NCBI GenBank assembly: GCA_934502885.1
Contig: CAKSUT010000010.1
Coordinates: 27,967 to 91,966 of the forward strand
Direction: 5' to 3'
DNA length: 64,000 bases
Origin: an uncultured Eubacteriales bacterium
GTDB taxonomy: Bacteria > Bacillota > Clostridia > Oscillospirales > CAG-382
Shown here in pieces: positions 53,221 to 63,139 of this stretch. A program made the translations under genes and the position numbers. Under the pieces are notes generated by a model that searched no databases, was not told the DNA's origin, and saw only the letters and a program-made list of their open reading frames with translations. Position 1 is the first letter of the stretch; the number at the start of each line of letters is the position of its first letter.

Positions 53221-54189
53221 ATGTCAAAAAAATTTGAAAAGAACGCCCGTGTTTGCTTCGTCGGCGACAGCATAACGGCAAACGGCGGATACATTGCCAA
53301 GGTTTTCGACTACTACCGCACAAATCTTCCCGAGCTTGGCGTTAAAATGTACAACTGCGGCGTCGGCGGAGACTCGGCAAGGGGAGCGTTTAACCGCCTC
53401 GACGAGGACGTATTTGAAAAGTTCAACCCCACCGAAATTGTTCTCATGTTCGGTATGAACGACTGCGGCTATCCGCACTTTGCCGACACGGACGTCGAGA
53501 AGCGCGACAGAGACACCCTTGAAAAGCGCAAGGTTCATCTTGACTCAATGTACAAGCTCTGCGAAGCATTCAAGGCGCACGGACTTCCCGTCACCCTCTG
53601 CTCACCCACACCCTACGACGAGTCGTCGCCGCTTCTGAACGAGACGAACTACATCGGAGTCCGTGACGAGCTTACGACCTACTTCAAGCTTTACGCCGAG
53701 GCGCTTTCCGACTTTACGTTCAAGAACAAGGTCGATTACATAACGCCCCTCACGGCGCTTGAGAAAGAGCTTGCCGAGAAGAGACTGCCGTCCTTCATAA
53801 ACCCCGACCGTATTCATCCGAATGCGATGGGTCACGACGGCATGGCGGCGATTTTCCTCAAGAGTCAGGGCTTTGATGTCACGCTTCCCACCGTCGAGAG
53901 TCTTGCCGCAGGCAAAGAGGTGCTTCCTCCGCTCTCCGCAATTAACGCCGAGCGCAAAAAAAACGAGGAAGCACTCAGGGGATGGCTTGCGTTTATTGAT
54001 TTTCTGTTCTCGCAAAATCTCAAAGGCAAGTCCGACGAAGAGCATATCGTTTACTGGACGCAGAAGCTTGCCGAAACTCCCGAGAGTGACCCTCAGCACG
54101 CGCGCATAGCAAACTACCTCGAAATCAAACCCAACGAAAAGGCGTACCTCAAAAAGCTTGTCGAGCTTACCGACGAAATGGTGAAGTAA
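53221..54189 (+). CDS. SGNH/GDSL-family hydrolase
   Basis: Predicted esterase or deacetylase, a family often removing acetyl groups from polysaccharides. 322 aa from the ATG at 53221 (MSKKFEKNARVCFVGDSITA), preceded by AAGGAG. Blocks: I GDSITANGG with catalytic Ser, II Gly in GVGGDSARG, III Asn in FGMNDCG, V Asp and His in NPDRIHPNAMGH. No signal peptide, so it acts inside the cell or on imported oligosaccharides. The C-terminal 90 residues are helical and extend beyond the core fold. Confidence 0.9.
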   Translation: MSKKFEKNARVCFVGDSITANGGYIAKVFDYYRTNLPELGVKMYNCGVGGDSARGAFNRLDEDVFEKFNPTEIVLMFGMNDCGYPHFADTDVEKRDRDTLEKRKVHLDSMYKLCEAFKAHGLPVTLCSPTPYDESSPLLNETNYIGVRDELTTYFKLYAEALSDFTFKNKVDYITPLTALEKELAEKRLPSFINPDRIHPNAMGHDGMAAIFLKSQGFDVTLPTVESLAAGKEVLPPLSAINAERKKNEEALRGWLAFIDFLFSQNLKGKSDEEHIVYWTQKLAETPESDPQHARIANYLEIKPNEKAYLKKLVELTDEMVK

Positions 54190-54199
54190 TCGACGCAGG

Positions 54200-55005
54200 G
54201 AGCTTACGGGGGCTGACGCCGCAGAACGACTGACAATTGACGATTGACGATTGACGATTACGGAGCTGCTCGCCGCAGGGGCGTCTGCGACACGTTACTT
54301 TCTTAAAAGAAAGTAACCAAAGAACTTTATCGATTTCAAAGCTATCGCTTTGAAATGAAAAGTCCTTTACGCAGTTTGGAGAAAGCACCGTTCAACCTCG
54401 GCAACGCCTCGGTCGAAGGGGAGCAAGGACTCATCTAACCGAATACAGTACGGCGACCCGACGCCATATATGCAAGCGTCGGGTCGTGATTTTTTTGGCT
54501 TCAGGCTCTGTTGGGACTGTATCCGGACTTCTCCCATTCGCAAAATTTATTGCGTGCTTCGCACACGATAAAATTTTGCGAAGATGAGGTTTTTGGGTGG
54601 TGCGTTGTTTGAAGTTAGCACTTTCTTATGGGTGTTGTCCGGAGGTAGCGGAGCTACCGAGGCGCCCCTGTGTAAGGGGAGCTGGCGGCTTTGCCGCCTG
54701 AGGGGCTGTCAATATGTGATTATGTATACCTCCCCGCAGAACCGCAACAATCGGTAAGCACCATACAATCAATGCAGAAAACCGCCTTTCGGCGGTTTTC
54801 GACCCTAACGTCGCGACACGAAGTGTCATGCGACATTTCACATCGAGCGAAGCGAGATATTTCACGCATTCCGTTAGGAATGCATTTCACGTGTTCCGCA
54901 AGGAATACCTTTCACTTGAAAAGCAAAGCTTTGCCACAAGCTTTGCTTTTCTTCCTCTTCTCTTCACTTTTCCCTCTTCTCTCTTCACTTGAAAAGCTCC
55001 GCTTT
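54200..55005. repeat. composite repeat block ending at the spoIIE stop
   Basis: GACGATT tandem tract (54232-54258); GTTAC-TTTCTTAAAAGAAA-GTAAC hairpin (54294-54317); ATTTCAAAGC foldback; fixed-loop hairpin (54454-54486); reversed CCCTCAG/AGCTCC element with a GGCGGC/GCCGCC arm (54637-54712); AAAACCGCC-TTTC-GGCGGTTTT (54777-54800); hairpin string with TTTCAC linkers (54809-54940); and a final GAAAAGC-TCC-GCTTTTC hairpin that overlaps the spoIIE stop. No gene. Confidence 0.82.
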
Positions 55006-57381
55006 TCACCTCACCCTCACCGCCACGACCGACATATCGTCGTCGTGAATGCCGAGAGAGCGCGCCTTGGCGAGGATAGCTGACGCGAGCTTTGAGATAT
55101 CCTCGTTCACGTTGAAGCCGAGAATCTCGGCAAGCCACGGCGTATTGTCAAAGTTTTCGGTAATACCGTCCGAGAGCAAGAGAATAACGTCGCCCGAGTG
55201 GAGAGAAAAGGACGTGTTCTCGGCGGAAAACGCGCCGATTATACCTGCCGGCGGCGTTTCGGAGGATATCTTGTAGAGCTTCGCCGACCTGACGACGTAT
55301 GCCGGCGCGGCGCCTGCCTTGATGAACGACGCCTTTGAATCGAGAAGGTCGATTTCCAGAAGATCCACCGTCGCAAAACACTCGCTGCTGTTGGAGAGGA
55401 GAAGGTTGTTGAGAAGCTCAAGCGTTGCGCCCTTGTGCGCGCCCGTCGAGAGAAGCTTTTCAATGAATACCGACGTGAGTCTCGACGTCAGCGCAGCCTC
55501 TCTGCCGCTTCCCATTCCGTCGGAAATAAGTGCGTAAAAACGGTCGCGGTCGCTCTCAAAAAAGCTTACGCTGTCGCCGCTCACGCTTTCGCCGTCCTTT
55601 GCATGGCACGCCTTTGCATACTCAACGAATATGCGCCTTTTGCGGCGGAAAAGCATGTGCGTTTTAGTCCCGTAGGGTACAAATTCCGGCGGCGACAGCA
55701 GTATTCCCGTTGCCGCGCTCATCTTGACCGCAAGCTCCGCGGCGCTGTACGACACGGTTTCTATTCTCACTCCTTCGCAGTCGATGACCGTGTCTCTGCC
55801 GGAGGTCGCCGTCACCCTTTCGGGGAAAATGCGGATTGCCGCGAGAGCCGCCGTCACCTGCGCCGCTGTTTTGACGCTCGGCTCGCCTCTTTCCGCGCAG
55901 TCCTTGGTCGTATACTTGATAAGCCGCGCCACCGACGAATACTCCGCCGCAAGAACCTCCGTCTTGTTGCTCTTGAAGTAGTCGGTGAACAGCTCCCTGT
56001 ACGCGGAATTTACGCAGTACAACAGCTTTTCAAACGACACGCACCCCTCGGCAAAGCTGTCCGGGAGGTCTTTTTTTGTGAGCTTGCCGCCGCAGAGAGC
56101 CTTAATCATGACGTCGGACGACGCAACCTCTCTTCGGCACTTGCAGTCCTTCGCCGCGCGGCAGCGCAAACAGAAACCCGAACACACTTTTTCGACCGTC
56201 TCCTTTACCTCGGCAAGAGGCGGTGTTTTCATGCGCTCCGACATCCTGTAAAAAATCTGCGACAGTGACGAAAACGCTTCGGACAAACCGTCAAATTCCT
56301 TTACCGTATCCGCAAAGCCGACGTCGGAGGCGGAAATAACGGCGTTGCGTCCGTCCCTTTCGTTCACACGACCGAGGGTGCGGCTTTTTATATGCGCCAT
56401 AAACGACACGAAAAGCACCGACGCGATTACTGCGTCAGCAACGCAGCGGAAATATGCGGCGTCGTCGCCCAAAAGAAGAACGAGAGCGGTACTCACCGCC
56501 GCATGGGTACACGGCACTGTCCACACACGCTTCTTTTCGAGTGCGCCTTCGGCTATTCCGCAGATGCCGAGAACCGCCGGGAGAAAGGGTGCGGAAAAGG
56601 CGGTTGTGCCGAACACGACGCCGGCGCAAGCTCCGACCGCGCTTCCGTACATACGCGAAAAGCACATTGTGAGAAGCGAAGCGCAGACTGCCGCCGGCGA
56701 CGAGCCGTAGTAGCTTAGGTCGCGGAGCGAGAAGCAGAGCACCGCCCACGGAAAGAATTTTGCGGCGGTCGAAAGGGGTTCGGGGTCGTCCTTTTCGTTT
56801 GACGTAAACATATACGCCGCAAGAGCCGAGAGTCCGACGTGCAGAACCGACATGACGGCGTTTTCGACGGTAAAGCCGAAGGCGAGGCGCAGAAGCGACA
56901 TAAAGCCTGCCGACGAGAGCGCGATTATCATGCGTGTGGCGCGCGACTCGTCGAATTTAGCCGAGGAGTATATGAGGCGCACCGCGAAGGCGGCGATGTT
57001 GAGACCGAGGTATGAGATTTTATACTGCGGATAGAGCAGTGAGGCGGCGAGAGTGCCGGCGAAGGTGAATGCAACGTCGGTGCGCGACGACGCCAAAAAC
57101 GCCGTGCCGAAAGGGTATGCGCTGTCGCCTATTCTGCCGAGAGAAAAAGCGAAGCCTGCCGCGAACGCCGCCGCCTTGCGTGCGATTTCGGAAAACACTT
57201 CACCGAACGGACGGTGCGGTATATCTTTATGTACTTTCGGCAGGGGGAATGCGCTTCGCACCGTGCTTTTTACGAACTCTGCCGCCGTGCGGAGCGTATT
57301 TGCGACCGACTGTGTGCCGATTGTTTCCGCGTTTCTGTGCTTTTTTCCGCCGCCGCTCTGCGGCCTTACTTCCGGATTCAC
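55006..57381 (-). CDS. spoIIE: stage II sporulation protein E (PP2C phosphatase)
   Basis: Membrane phosphatase that dephosphorylates SpoIIAA and so activates sigma-F in the forespore (family knowledge). 791 aa, GTG start. N-terminal half has about ten hydrophobic segments (residues 65-335), then a cytosolic region with a Cys cluster (CLRCRAAKDCKCRRE) and a C-terminal PP2C domain with ISDGMGSGREA, LSDGITENFD and HDDDMSVVAV metal-binding Asp motifs. Its presence argues that the organism sporulates or descends from sporeformers. Upstream there are TACAAT (57450-57455, minus) and a TGTCGGA motif near 57477, similar to a Spo0A box, but both are weak. The stop codon coincides with the edge of a repeat hairpin. 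Confidence 0.92.
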   Translation of the reverse strand: MNPEVRPQSGGGKKHRNAETIGTQSVANTLRTAAEFVKSTVRSAFPLPKVHKDIPHRPFGEVFSEIARKAAAFAAGFAFSLGRIGDSAYPFGTAFLASSRTDVAFTFAGTLAASLLYPQYKISYLGLNIAAFAVRLIYSSAKFDESRATRMIIALSSAGFMSLLRLAFGFTVENAVMSVLHVGLSALAAYMFTSNEKDDPEPLSTAAKFFPWAVLCFSLRDLSYYGSSPAAVCASLLTMCFSRMYGSAVGACAGVVFGTTAFSAPFLPAVLGICGIAEGALEKKRVWTVPCTHAAVSTALVLLLGDDAAYFRCVADAVIASVLFVSFMAHIKSRTLGRVNERDGRNAVISASDVGFADTVKEFDGLSEAFSSLSQIFYRMSERMKTPPLAEVKETVEKVCSGFCLRCRAAKDCKCRREVASSDVMIKALCGGKLTKKDLPDSFAEGCVSFEKLLYCVNSAYRELFTDYFKSNKTEVLAAEYSSVARLIKYTTKDCAERGEPSVKTAAQVTAALAAIRIFPERVTATSGRDTVIDCEGVRIETVSYSAAELAVKMSAATGILLSPPEFVPYGTKTHMLFRRKRRIFVEYAKACHAKDGESVSGDSVSFFESDRDRFYALISDGMGSGREAALTSRLTSVFIEKLLSTGAHKGATLELLNNLLLSNSSECFATVDLLEIDLLDSKASFIKAGAAPAYVVRSAKLYKISSETPPAGIIGAFSAENTSFSLHSGDVILLLSDGITENFDNTPWLAEILGFNVNEDISKLASAILAKARSLGIHDDDMSVVAVRVR

Positions 57382-57559
57382 TTTCTCTTTCCTTTGTTCC
57401 CGTCGGGAACTACCTTTCGATTCTTTTTGCCTGCCCGTTTGTCCTATGCATTGTATCAGCGGCAGAGCGTGAAAAGTGTCGGAAAAGAGGACGGTTATGT
57501 ATTATTTAACAAAAAGGTCACAGCAGTGATGAAAAACAAGTGTATAATAATATAGTACA

Positions 57560-59040
57560 CAGCGTGAAATAAAGTGCCGGAGGGTGCATAGATACGGGGT
57601 GTTCTTTCTTGAAAGAAAGAACCAAAGAACTTTAAAACAAAGTAGTTTCTTATGGGTGTAGCAATGGAGGTAGCGGAGCTACCGAGGCTCCCCTTGTGTA
57701 ACCGGTTGCAGAGCAACCTATGGAGCTGTCAGCGAAGCTGACTGAGGGACTGTCAATTTAGCACTATAATCCGAGAAATACCGCACGACATCGTCAACGA
57801 CTCCGTCGTGAAATGGGCGGACTCATCTTATCAGAGGTCGGAGCGTTTAAGCTCGGCAACGCCTCGCTCAAAGGGAGCATTGGCATCAGGCTTTGTTGGG
57901 AATGTATCCGAACTTCTCCCGTTCGCAAATGAAACGCCTCGCAAAGCTCGACAGCAAAATTCGGTGAAGAGAGCGTTTTGGACGGTGCGTGATTTGGGGT
58001 TTGCACTTGCTCTTGGGTGTATTGGAGGCGACAAAGTCGCGAGAGAAATTGCGAAGCAATTTACTCTCGAGTTGGCTCTGCCAACTCCGGAGGCATCCCC
58101 TGTGTAAGGGGAGCTGGCGGTGAAACCGCCTGAGGGGCTGTCGGATAAGCACTCTCTCAATGGTGTAGCATAGCAACTGCGAAGCTGACTAAGGGACTGT
58201 CGGACAAGAACTTTCTCAAGGGTGTAGCATGACAATTACAAAGCCGCCTGAGGGACTGTCGGATAAGCATTCTCTCTATGGTGTACCGTAGGGACACACA
58301 GGATGCGAAGCATCTGTGTAGATTGCTCCGTCCGCAAGAACCGCACGCACGGTTATGTATACCGCACCGTAGAAAAGCGGCAAAAAATTACAGCAAATAC
58401 GTATTATCCGATGTTGGCAATTGTCTGAGGTTTTCGGAACGAGCAAGCCCGTTCCCTACAAAACACCAATGAGTCTCGGAATAACCGCACAATCCCAAAC
58501 ACCAACACCCTCGGCAAAAATCCGCTCTCCCTTTATCGCACAACCTCAAACTCCGCACCATACAATTATTGAAGAAAAGCGAAGCTTTTCAACGTCAATT
58601 ATGCATTATGAATTATGAATTATGCCTTTCTTTCCCGTTATCGCACAGCCTCAAAATCTGCACCATACAATTTTGAGAAAGTGCTTGTCCGACAGTCCCT
58701 CAGTCAGCTTCGCTGACAGCTCCCCTTGCACAGGGGAGCCTCGTGAGCGGCTTCGCCGACTCACTCCAATACACCAACACCCTCGGCAAAAATCCGCTCT
58801 CCCGTTATCGCACAACCTCTGACTCGCACCATACAATTTAATGAAGAAAAACGCTTCAGCGTTTTTCCACATCAATTTTCCATTCTCCACTTTCAATTCT
58901 CAATTGTCGAAAAACGCTTCAGCGTTTTTCGACCGCAACTTGCCCGAAGGGCAAACATCCCGGCTTTGCAAGGCAAAGCACTTCACGCAAGCTCTGCTTG
59001 CGCTTCTCTCGTTCCTACGGAACGACATCACTTCTCTATC
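57560..59040. repeat. composite dispersed-repeat block, no gene
   Basis: About 1.5 kb between the divergent starts of spoIIE and the second ROK gene. GTTC-TTTCTTGAAAGAAA-GAAC hairpin (57601-57622), reversed CCCTCAG/AGCTCC elements (57660-57756, 58018-58143) with two further half copies to 58262, the GGATGCGAAGCATC module (58270-58470), ATTATGAATTATG tract (58597-58625), a forward CCCTCAG/AGCTCC element (58688-58770), then AAAAACGC/GCGTTTTT hairpins and a hairpin string up to 59035, 18 nt before the ROK start. No gene or promoter found. Confidence 0.82.
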
Positions 59041-59052
59041 GGGGGTATTCAT

Positions 59053-60021
59053 ATGAGTAAAGCAAAAATAATATGCGGTGTAGACATCGGCGGCACGAAA
59101 TGTGCGCTGACAATCGGCGAAAGTGCCGGCGGCAGTATCAAGGTGCTTGACAAGGTGAAATTTGAGACGCCGAAAAGGGACCCGGAGGGGACTGTTGCGC
59201 ACTTTTTTGCGGAGCTTGACGAAAGGTTCGGAAAATACGGAGTCGAGGCGATAGGCATAAGCTGCGGCGGACCTCTTGACAGCAAAAAGGGCGTTATTCT
59301 CTCGCCTCCCGGACTTCCGGGGTGGGACGGGGTACACATAGTCGAAAAATTCCGCGAGCGGTACGGTGTGCCGTGTGCGGTGCAGAACGACGCGAATGCG
59401 TGTGCGCTTGCGGAGTGGCGCTACGGTGCCGGCAAGGGCAGTGAGAACATGGTATTTCTGACGTTCGGCACGGGACTCGGAGCAGGCATAATAATCGGCG
59501 GCAGGCTGTATTCCGGCACGAACGACATGGCAGGCGAGGTCGGTCACATACGTCTTGAGAGCTACGGTCCGGTCGGCTACGGCAAGAGCGGTTCTTTCGA
59601 GGGCTTTTGCAGCGGTTCCGGCATAGCGGAGCTTGGCCGCATGAAAGCGAAGGAGCTTATGCAGATGGGAAAGCGCGCGTCGTACTGTCCCGACGGCGAC
59701 CTTGCGGCGGTAAACGCGAAGGTAATAGCCGACTGTGCGGACGCCGGTCACGAAGACGCTCTCGAGATTTACCGGACGTCCGGCGAATATCTCGGCAGGG
59801 GTTTGTCCGTGCTTATCGACATACTGAATCCCGAGGTTATCGTTATCGGCAGCGTTTTTGCGCGCAGCGAGTCTCTTCTGCGTCCGTCCATGGAGCGCGT
59901 TCTTAACCGCGAGTCGCTCTCACATTCTCTCGGCGTGTGCTCTGTCCGCCCTGCCGCTCTCGGCGAGTCCGTCGGCGACTTCGCCGCTATTGCCGTCGGA
60001 GAGTCGACGATTAATGCTTGA
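59053..60021 (+). CDS. ROK-family sugar kinase without zinc motif
   Basis: Predicted cytoplasmic sugar kinase. 322 aa from the ATG at 59053 (MSKAKIICGVDIGGTKCALT) with GGGGGT upstream; the longer reading to 58966 is repeat sequence. Seen: phosphate loop GVDIGGTK, catalytic region QNDANACALAE, GTGLGAGII. The usual ROK zinc signature CxCGxxGCxE is absent; in its place is YGPVGYGKSGSFEGFC. It is followed by a large glycosidase-like gene that has its own promoter. Substrate cannot be told; a repressor role is unlikely as there is no DNA-binding domain. Confidence 0.85.
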   Translation: MSKAKIICGVDIGGTKCALTIGESAGGSIKVLDKVKFETPKRDPEGTVAHFFAELDERFGKYGVEAIGISCGGPLDSKKGVILSPPGLPGWDGVHIVEKFRERYGVPCAVQNDANACALAEWRYGAGKGSENMVFLTFGTGLGAGIIIGGRLYSGTNDMAGEVGHIRLESYGPVGYGKSGSFEGFCSGSGIAELGRMKAKELMQMGKRASYCPDGDLAAVNAKVIADCADAGHEDALEIYRTSGEYLGRGLSVLIDILNPEVIVIGSVFARSESLLRPSMERVLNRESLSHSLGVCSVRPAALGESVGDFAAIAVGESTINA

Positions 60022-60085
60022 TGGTTACGAAAGGTCTCCCTCGCCCCACGCAGCCCTTTACGAAAAAGTTTCGACGGAAATGATA

Positions 60086-60114
60086 TTGACAAACGGTAAT
60101 GTGTATGATATACT
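60086..60114 (+). promoter_or_regulatory. promoter of the putative glycosidase gene
   Basis: TTGACA (60086-60091), 17-nt spacer, TATACT (60109-60114), about 36 nt upstream of the ATG. Confidence 0.8.
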
Positions 60115-60150
60115 GACGGTGAAAATACGGTCAAGCTTACGGAGGGAAAT

Positions 60151-62142
60151 ATGCTCACACTCATACAGCGTCTCGGCTCTGAGACACAGAAGGTTGACAG
60201 CTTCACCGACGCACTCATCGAAAAAATAAAAGAAAACCCCGGTTCGTGTACCGAGGTCTGGCTCTCAAGCGACTACGGCTTTCCGCCGATTGAGACTCAC
60301 AAAAAAGCCGCCGAAAAACTCGCCGAGGTCGCGGAAAAATTCCGCAAAATCGGCGTCCGTGTAAGCCTTCAGATAAGCAACACCATGGGTCACGGCGAAT
60401 ATATGCGCTCCTGCGACTGCTCGGGTCTCGTTTACGACGGCTCACCGGCAACACGCTTTACGGGTCCCGACGGCACGAAAGCCAATTACTGCTTCTGCCC
60501 CGGCGGTGAATATTTCCGTAACTACACGACCGAGGAAATAAAGCTCTACGTCTCGGCGGTCAAGCCCGACTGCGTTTGGTTCGACGACGATTTGCGCATG
60601 GTCGGTCATTCGCCCGTCGCCTACGGCTGCTTCTGCGACGACTGTGTGAGCCGCTTCAACAAAAAATACGGCTCAGCCTACTCGCGCGGCGAGCTTGTCC
60701 GCAAAATAAACGACGACCTCGGCGAAAGAGTAAAGTACGTGGATTTTATACGCGAAGCTCAGGCGGAGCTTGTGTTTGAGTTCTCAAAAGCCGTAAACGA
60801 AGCGTCGCCCGAAAGTGCCGTCGGTCTTGAATACTGCGCTCACGGCGGCTATACCGGCTACGGCTACGAGCATATATTCTCCGCAATGCGCACCGCAACC
60901 GGCAAAGCTCCGAAAACCCGTCCCGGCGGCGGCACATACAGCGACTACGACGTAAACGAATTCGTCAACAAGGCGAATTACATAAACTACCAAAACCTCA
61001 TGCTTCCCGATTTCGTCGAGGAAAAGTGTCCCGAGATAGAGAATCTTCCCGACGTAAAGTTCGGCAAAACAATCGCCGGCACGTGCTTTGAGACGACTCT
61101 ATACCTTGCCTCCGGCTGTACGTCGTCAAGCTACGCAATGCTCATGAACGACTACGAACCGATGGAATGGCACGGTGAGATGCTCGGTGAGTTTGCGCGC
61201 CACGCGCCCTATTGGGAAAAGCTTGCGGAGCTCTCGAAGCGCACGGTGCAGGCAGGAGTTGCGGTCGCGCTTTCAAAAAAAGCATATCTTGCGAAAACCG
61301 ACACAGACTTCGGCTGGAACGCGGAGGCGTGGAAACACGGCACGGAGCTTGAGCTTTGCGGACTCTCTCCGGCGTATACGCACGACACGACGAACGCGTA
61401 TTTTCTGCACTGCGAATCGGCAAAGCTCATGACCGACGACGAGCTTGAGTTTCTCATGAGCCGCCCTGTCGTCACCGACGCGGAAACCGTCGGAATACTC
61501 GCCGCACGAGGATATGACCTCGGCATAGAAACACGGCGCATAAACGCACTCACGCTAAGCACGAAGTACACCTACCACCCTGTGAACCGAGGCTTTGAGG
61601 GAAGAAGCTGGAGACTGCCGTGGGCGACAAATGTTGCGTACTCGATAGTCGGCAAAGACGGACACGAGAGCTTTGCTCCCATGCTTCGATATGTAAACGA
61701 CAGCATGGAAAGTGTACCCGGAGACGGAGAAGCGGCGGCAGTCACGCTTACAACGCCGTTCGGAGGCAAGTGGGCGGTATTCGGCGACGGCTTGTGGAAC
61801 AGGGTCATGAGCGGCGAACGCCGGACGGAGCTTTTAAACGTACTCGAGTACATAAATCCCGGCCGAATGACGGCGGTTCTCGAAACGCACGCAAAGGCTA
61901 TCGTTCTTCCGCGCGAGGACAGCGAAAGGAAGCTTGCGAGTGTGACGGTTATAAATGCGACGATAGGCAAGGCGACGGGACTCGTGCTTCGTGTGAAGAA
62001 CACGGTCGGCAAGCGTTTCACATATATGTCGCAGTATAACGGCGGCGGAGTCCTTGAGCCTCGCGCCAACACCGACGGTTCTCTCTCGCTCACTCTCCCT
62101 CAAATCGACGCCTGGAGCGCGCTTACCGTCTTCGCGGAGTGA
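60151..62142 (+). CDS. large hypothetical protein, possible glycoside hydrolase
   Basis: 663 aa, ATG with GGAGGG upstream. Not firmly recognised. The first 330 residues read like a TIM barrel of the type seen in beta-galactosidase-like enzymes: VWLSSDYGFPPIE, VKPDCVWFDDDLRMVGH (acidic cluster), GLEYCAHGGYTGYGYEH. The middle part (about 340-500) looks like the trimerisation domain of such enzymes and the end (about 580-663) like a small beta domain. Two clustered Cys pairs (CFCDDC) stand out. No signal peptide, so it would act on imported oligosaccharides. The location after a sugar kinase supports a carbohydrate role; catalytic residues are not assigned. Confidence 0.55.
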   Translation: MLTLIQRLGSETQKVDSFTDALIEKIKENPGSCTEVWLSSDYGFPPIETHKKAAEKLAEVAEKFRKIGVRVSLQISNTMGHGEYMRSCDCSGLVYDGSPATRFTGPDGTKANYCFCPGGEYFRNYTTEEIKLYVSAVKPDCVWFDDDLRMVGHSPVAYGCFCDDCVSRFNKKYGSAYSRGELVRKINDDLGERVKYVDFIREAQAELVFEFSKAVNEASPESAVGLEYCAHGGYTGYGYEHIFSAMRTATGKAPKTRPGGGTYSDYDVNEFVNKANYINYQNLMLPDFVEEKCPEIENLPDVKFGKTIAGTCFETTLYLASGCTSSSYAMLMNDYEPMEWHGEMLGEFARHAPYWEKLAELSKRTVQAGVAVALSKKAYLAKTDTDFGWNAEAWKHGTELELCGLSPAYTHDTTNAYFLHCESAKLMTDDELEFLMSRPVVTDAETVGILAARGYDLGIETRRINALTLSTKYTYHPVNRGFEGRSWRLPWATNVAYSIVGKDGHESFAPMLRYVNDSMESVPGDGEAAAVTLTTPFGGKWAVFGDGLWNRVMSGERRTELLNVLEYINPGRMTAVLETHAKAIVLPREDSERKLASVTVINATIGKATGLVLRVKNTVGKRFTYMSQYNGGGVLEPRANTDGSLSLTLPQIDAWSALTVFAE

Positions 62143-63064
62143 CGAGGGTTATTTTCGTCGTATCAACGGTGCTGTGTTTGTTCTCGTTCACAATTGTTTT
62201 CTGATTGTTTACATTTTCTGCGGTGTTTTTTTCTGCCGTCTCGGATATACTATTATTGATGAACGGAGTATCATGCGTGAAGGTCACTATACGACCGGAT
62301 CCGACTTGATATTTTCCGTTCATCTTCTTTTTGTCGTAAACGACTTCGTTTTTTCTTAGGTATGCCTGCAAGTTGTCGGGTTCAAACTGTGTTACAACAA
62401 TGTTGTAATACCCCTCATTGTAACCGTTCATGTACCGTCCGTGCTTGTAGTTATCGCCGTTGTCTGCGTTCGCAAAAGCAATAGAAGCAATAATTTTTTT
62501 GTTTCTCTCGCCGTCGTAGAAAGATACCACCATTGCATATCTGCCGTTCTGCTGATGTACAATGTATGCCGGATGTCCCATTTCCTTTGATATGCTTATT
62601 ATGTCGTCTGCGGAAAGATTATGAGGTCTGTGTTCGCCGTAAGAAAGCCCGTCTTCGGACTCCATGCTCTGCCTTATGTGCTCAACCCGTGAAGCAAGCG
62701 GTATATCCATAACGGTTGTTTCGTGCTTTGAATGTTCGTAAACAACATCTCTGAAGAACTTAGGCGTCGAGGCTCTCAAGGGGATATACGTTCTGTCGTC
62801 AAGGGCTCCGTACTGCGCTTTGTCAAGCAAATATCGCAGGTCGTCCTCTGTCAGCTCCTTTGCGTTCTTTACTTCTTTTTTGCTTGAAGAGTCTTCCGTG
62901 CCGTTTTTGACGCCCTCAAAGCTGAATTTGACATTTTTTCTGCCGTTTTCTTCGTTCGTTCTCCTGATTCCGCCGAACCTATCAACGAGTACCGTCCCCG
63001 TGACAGTACCGTTTCTTTTTTGCTCTCTGTACTCAGCCGCCGAACACGATGCCCTGCAGTTCAA
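62123..63064 (-). pseudogene. fragment of a mobile-element protein, MuF C-terminal-like
   Basis: An open frame of about 313 codons without a credible start. The central part (LRYLLDKAQYGALDDRTYIP through DIPLASRVEHIRQSM to GHPAYIVHQQNGRYAMVVSF) resembles the MuF-C domain found at the end of very large phage and conjugative-element proteins. Its own 3' end runs 20 nt into the glycosidase gene on the other strand and ends in PRRR, so the original C-terminus is probably lost. Remnant of an integrated element. Confidence 0.55.
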
Positions 63065-63139
63065 TGCACCCGTTATGACCCGTATAAAGGTCGGTCTTGT
63101 AACTGCCGTCTGTCTGCTCGATTCTGAAAGATGCTCCGA

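Noticed and set aside
54809..54940. CRISPR array
   Set aside because: Units are palindromic, linkers are 6-10 nt and there are no cas genes; it does not match repeat/spacer lengths of a CRISPR.
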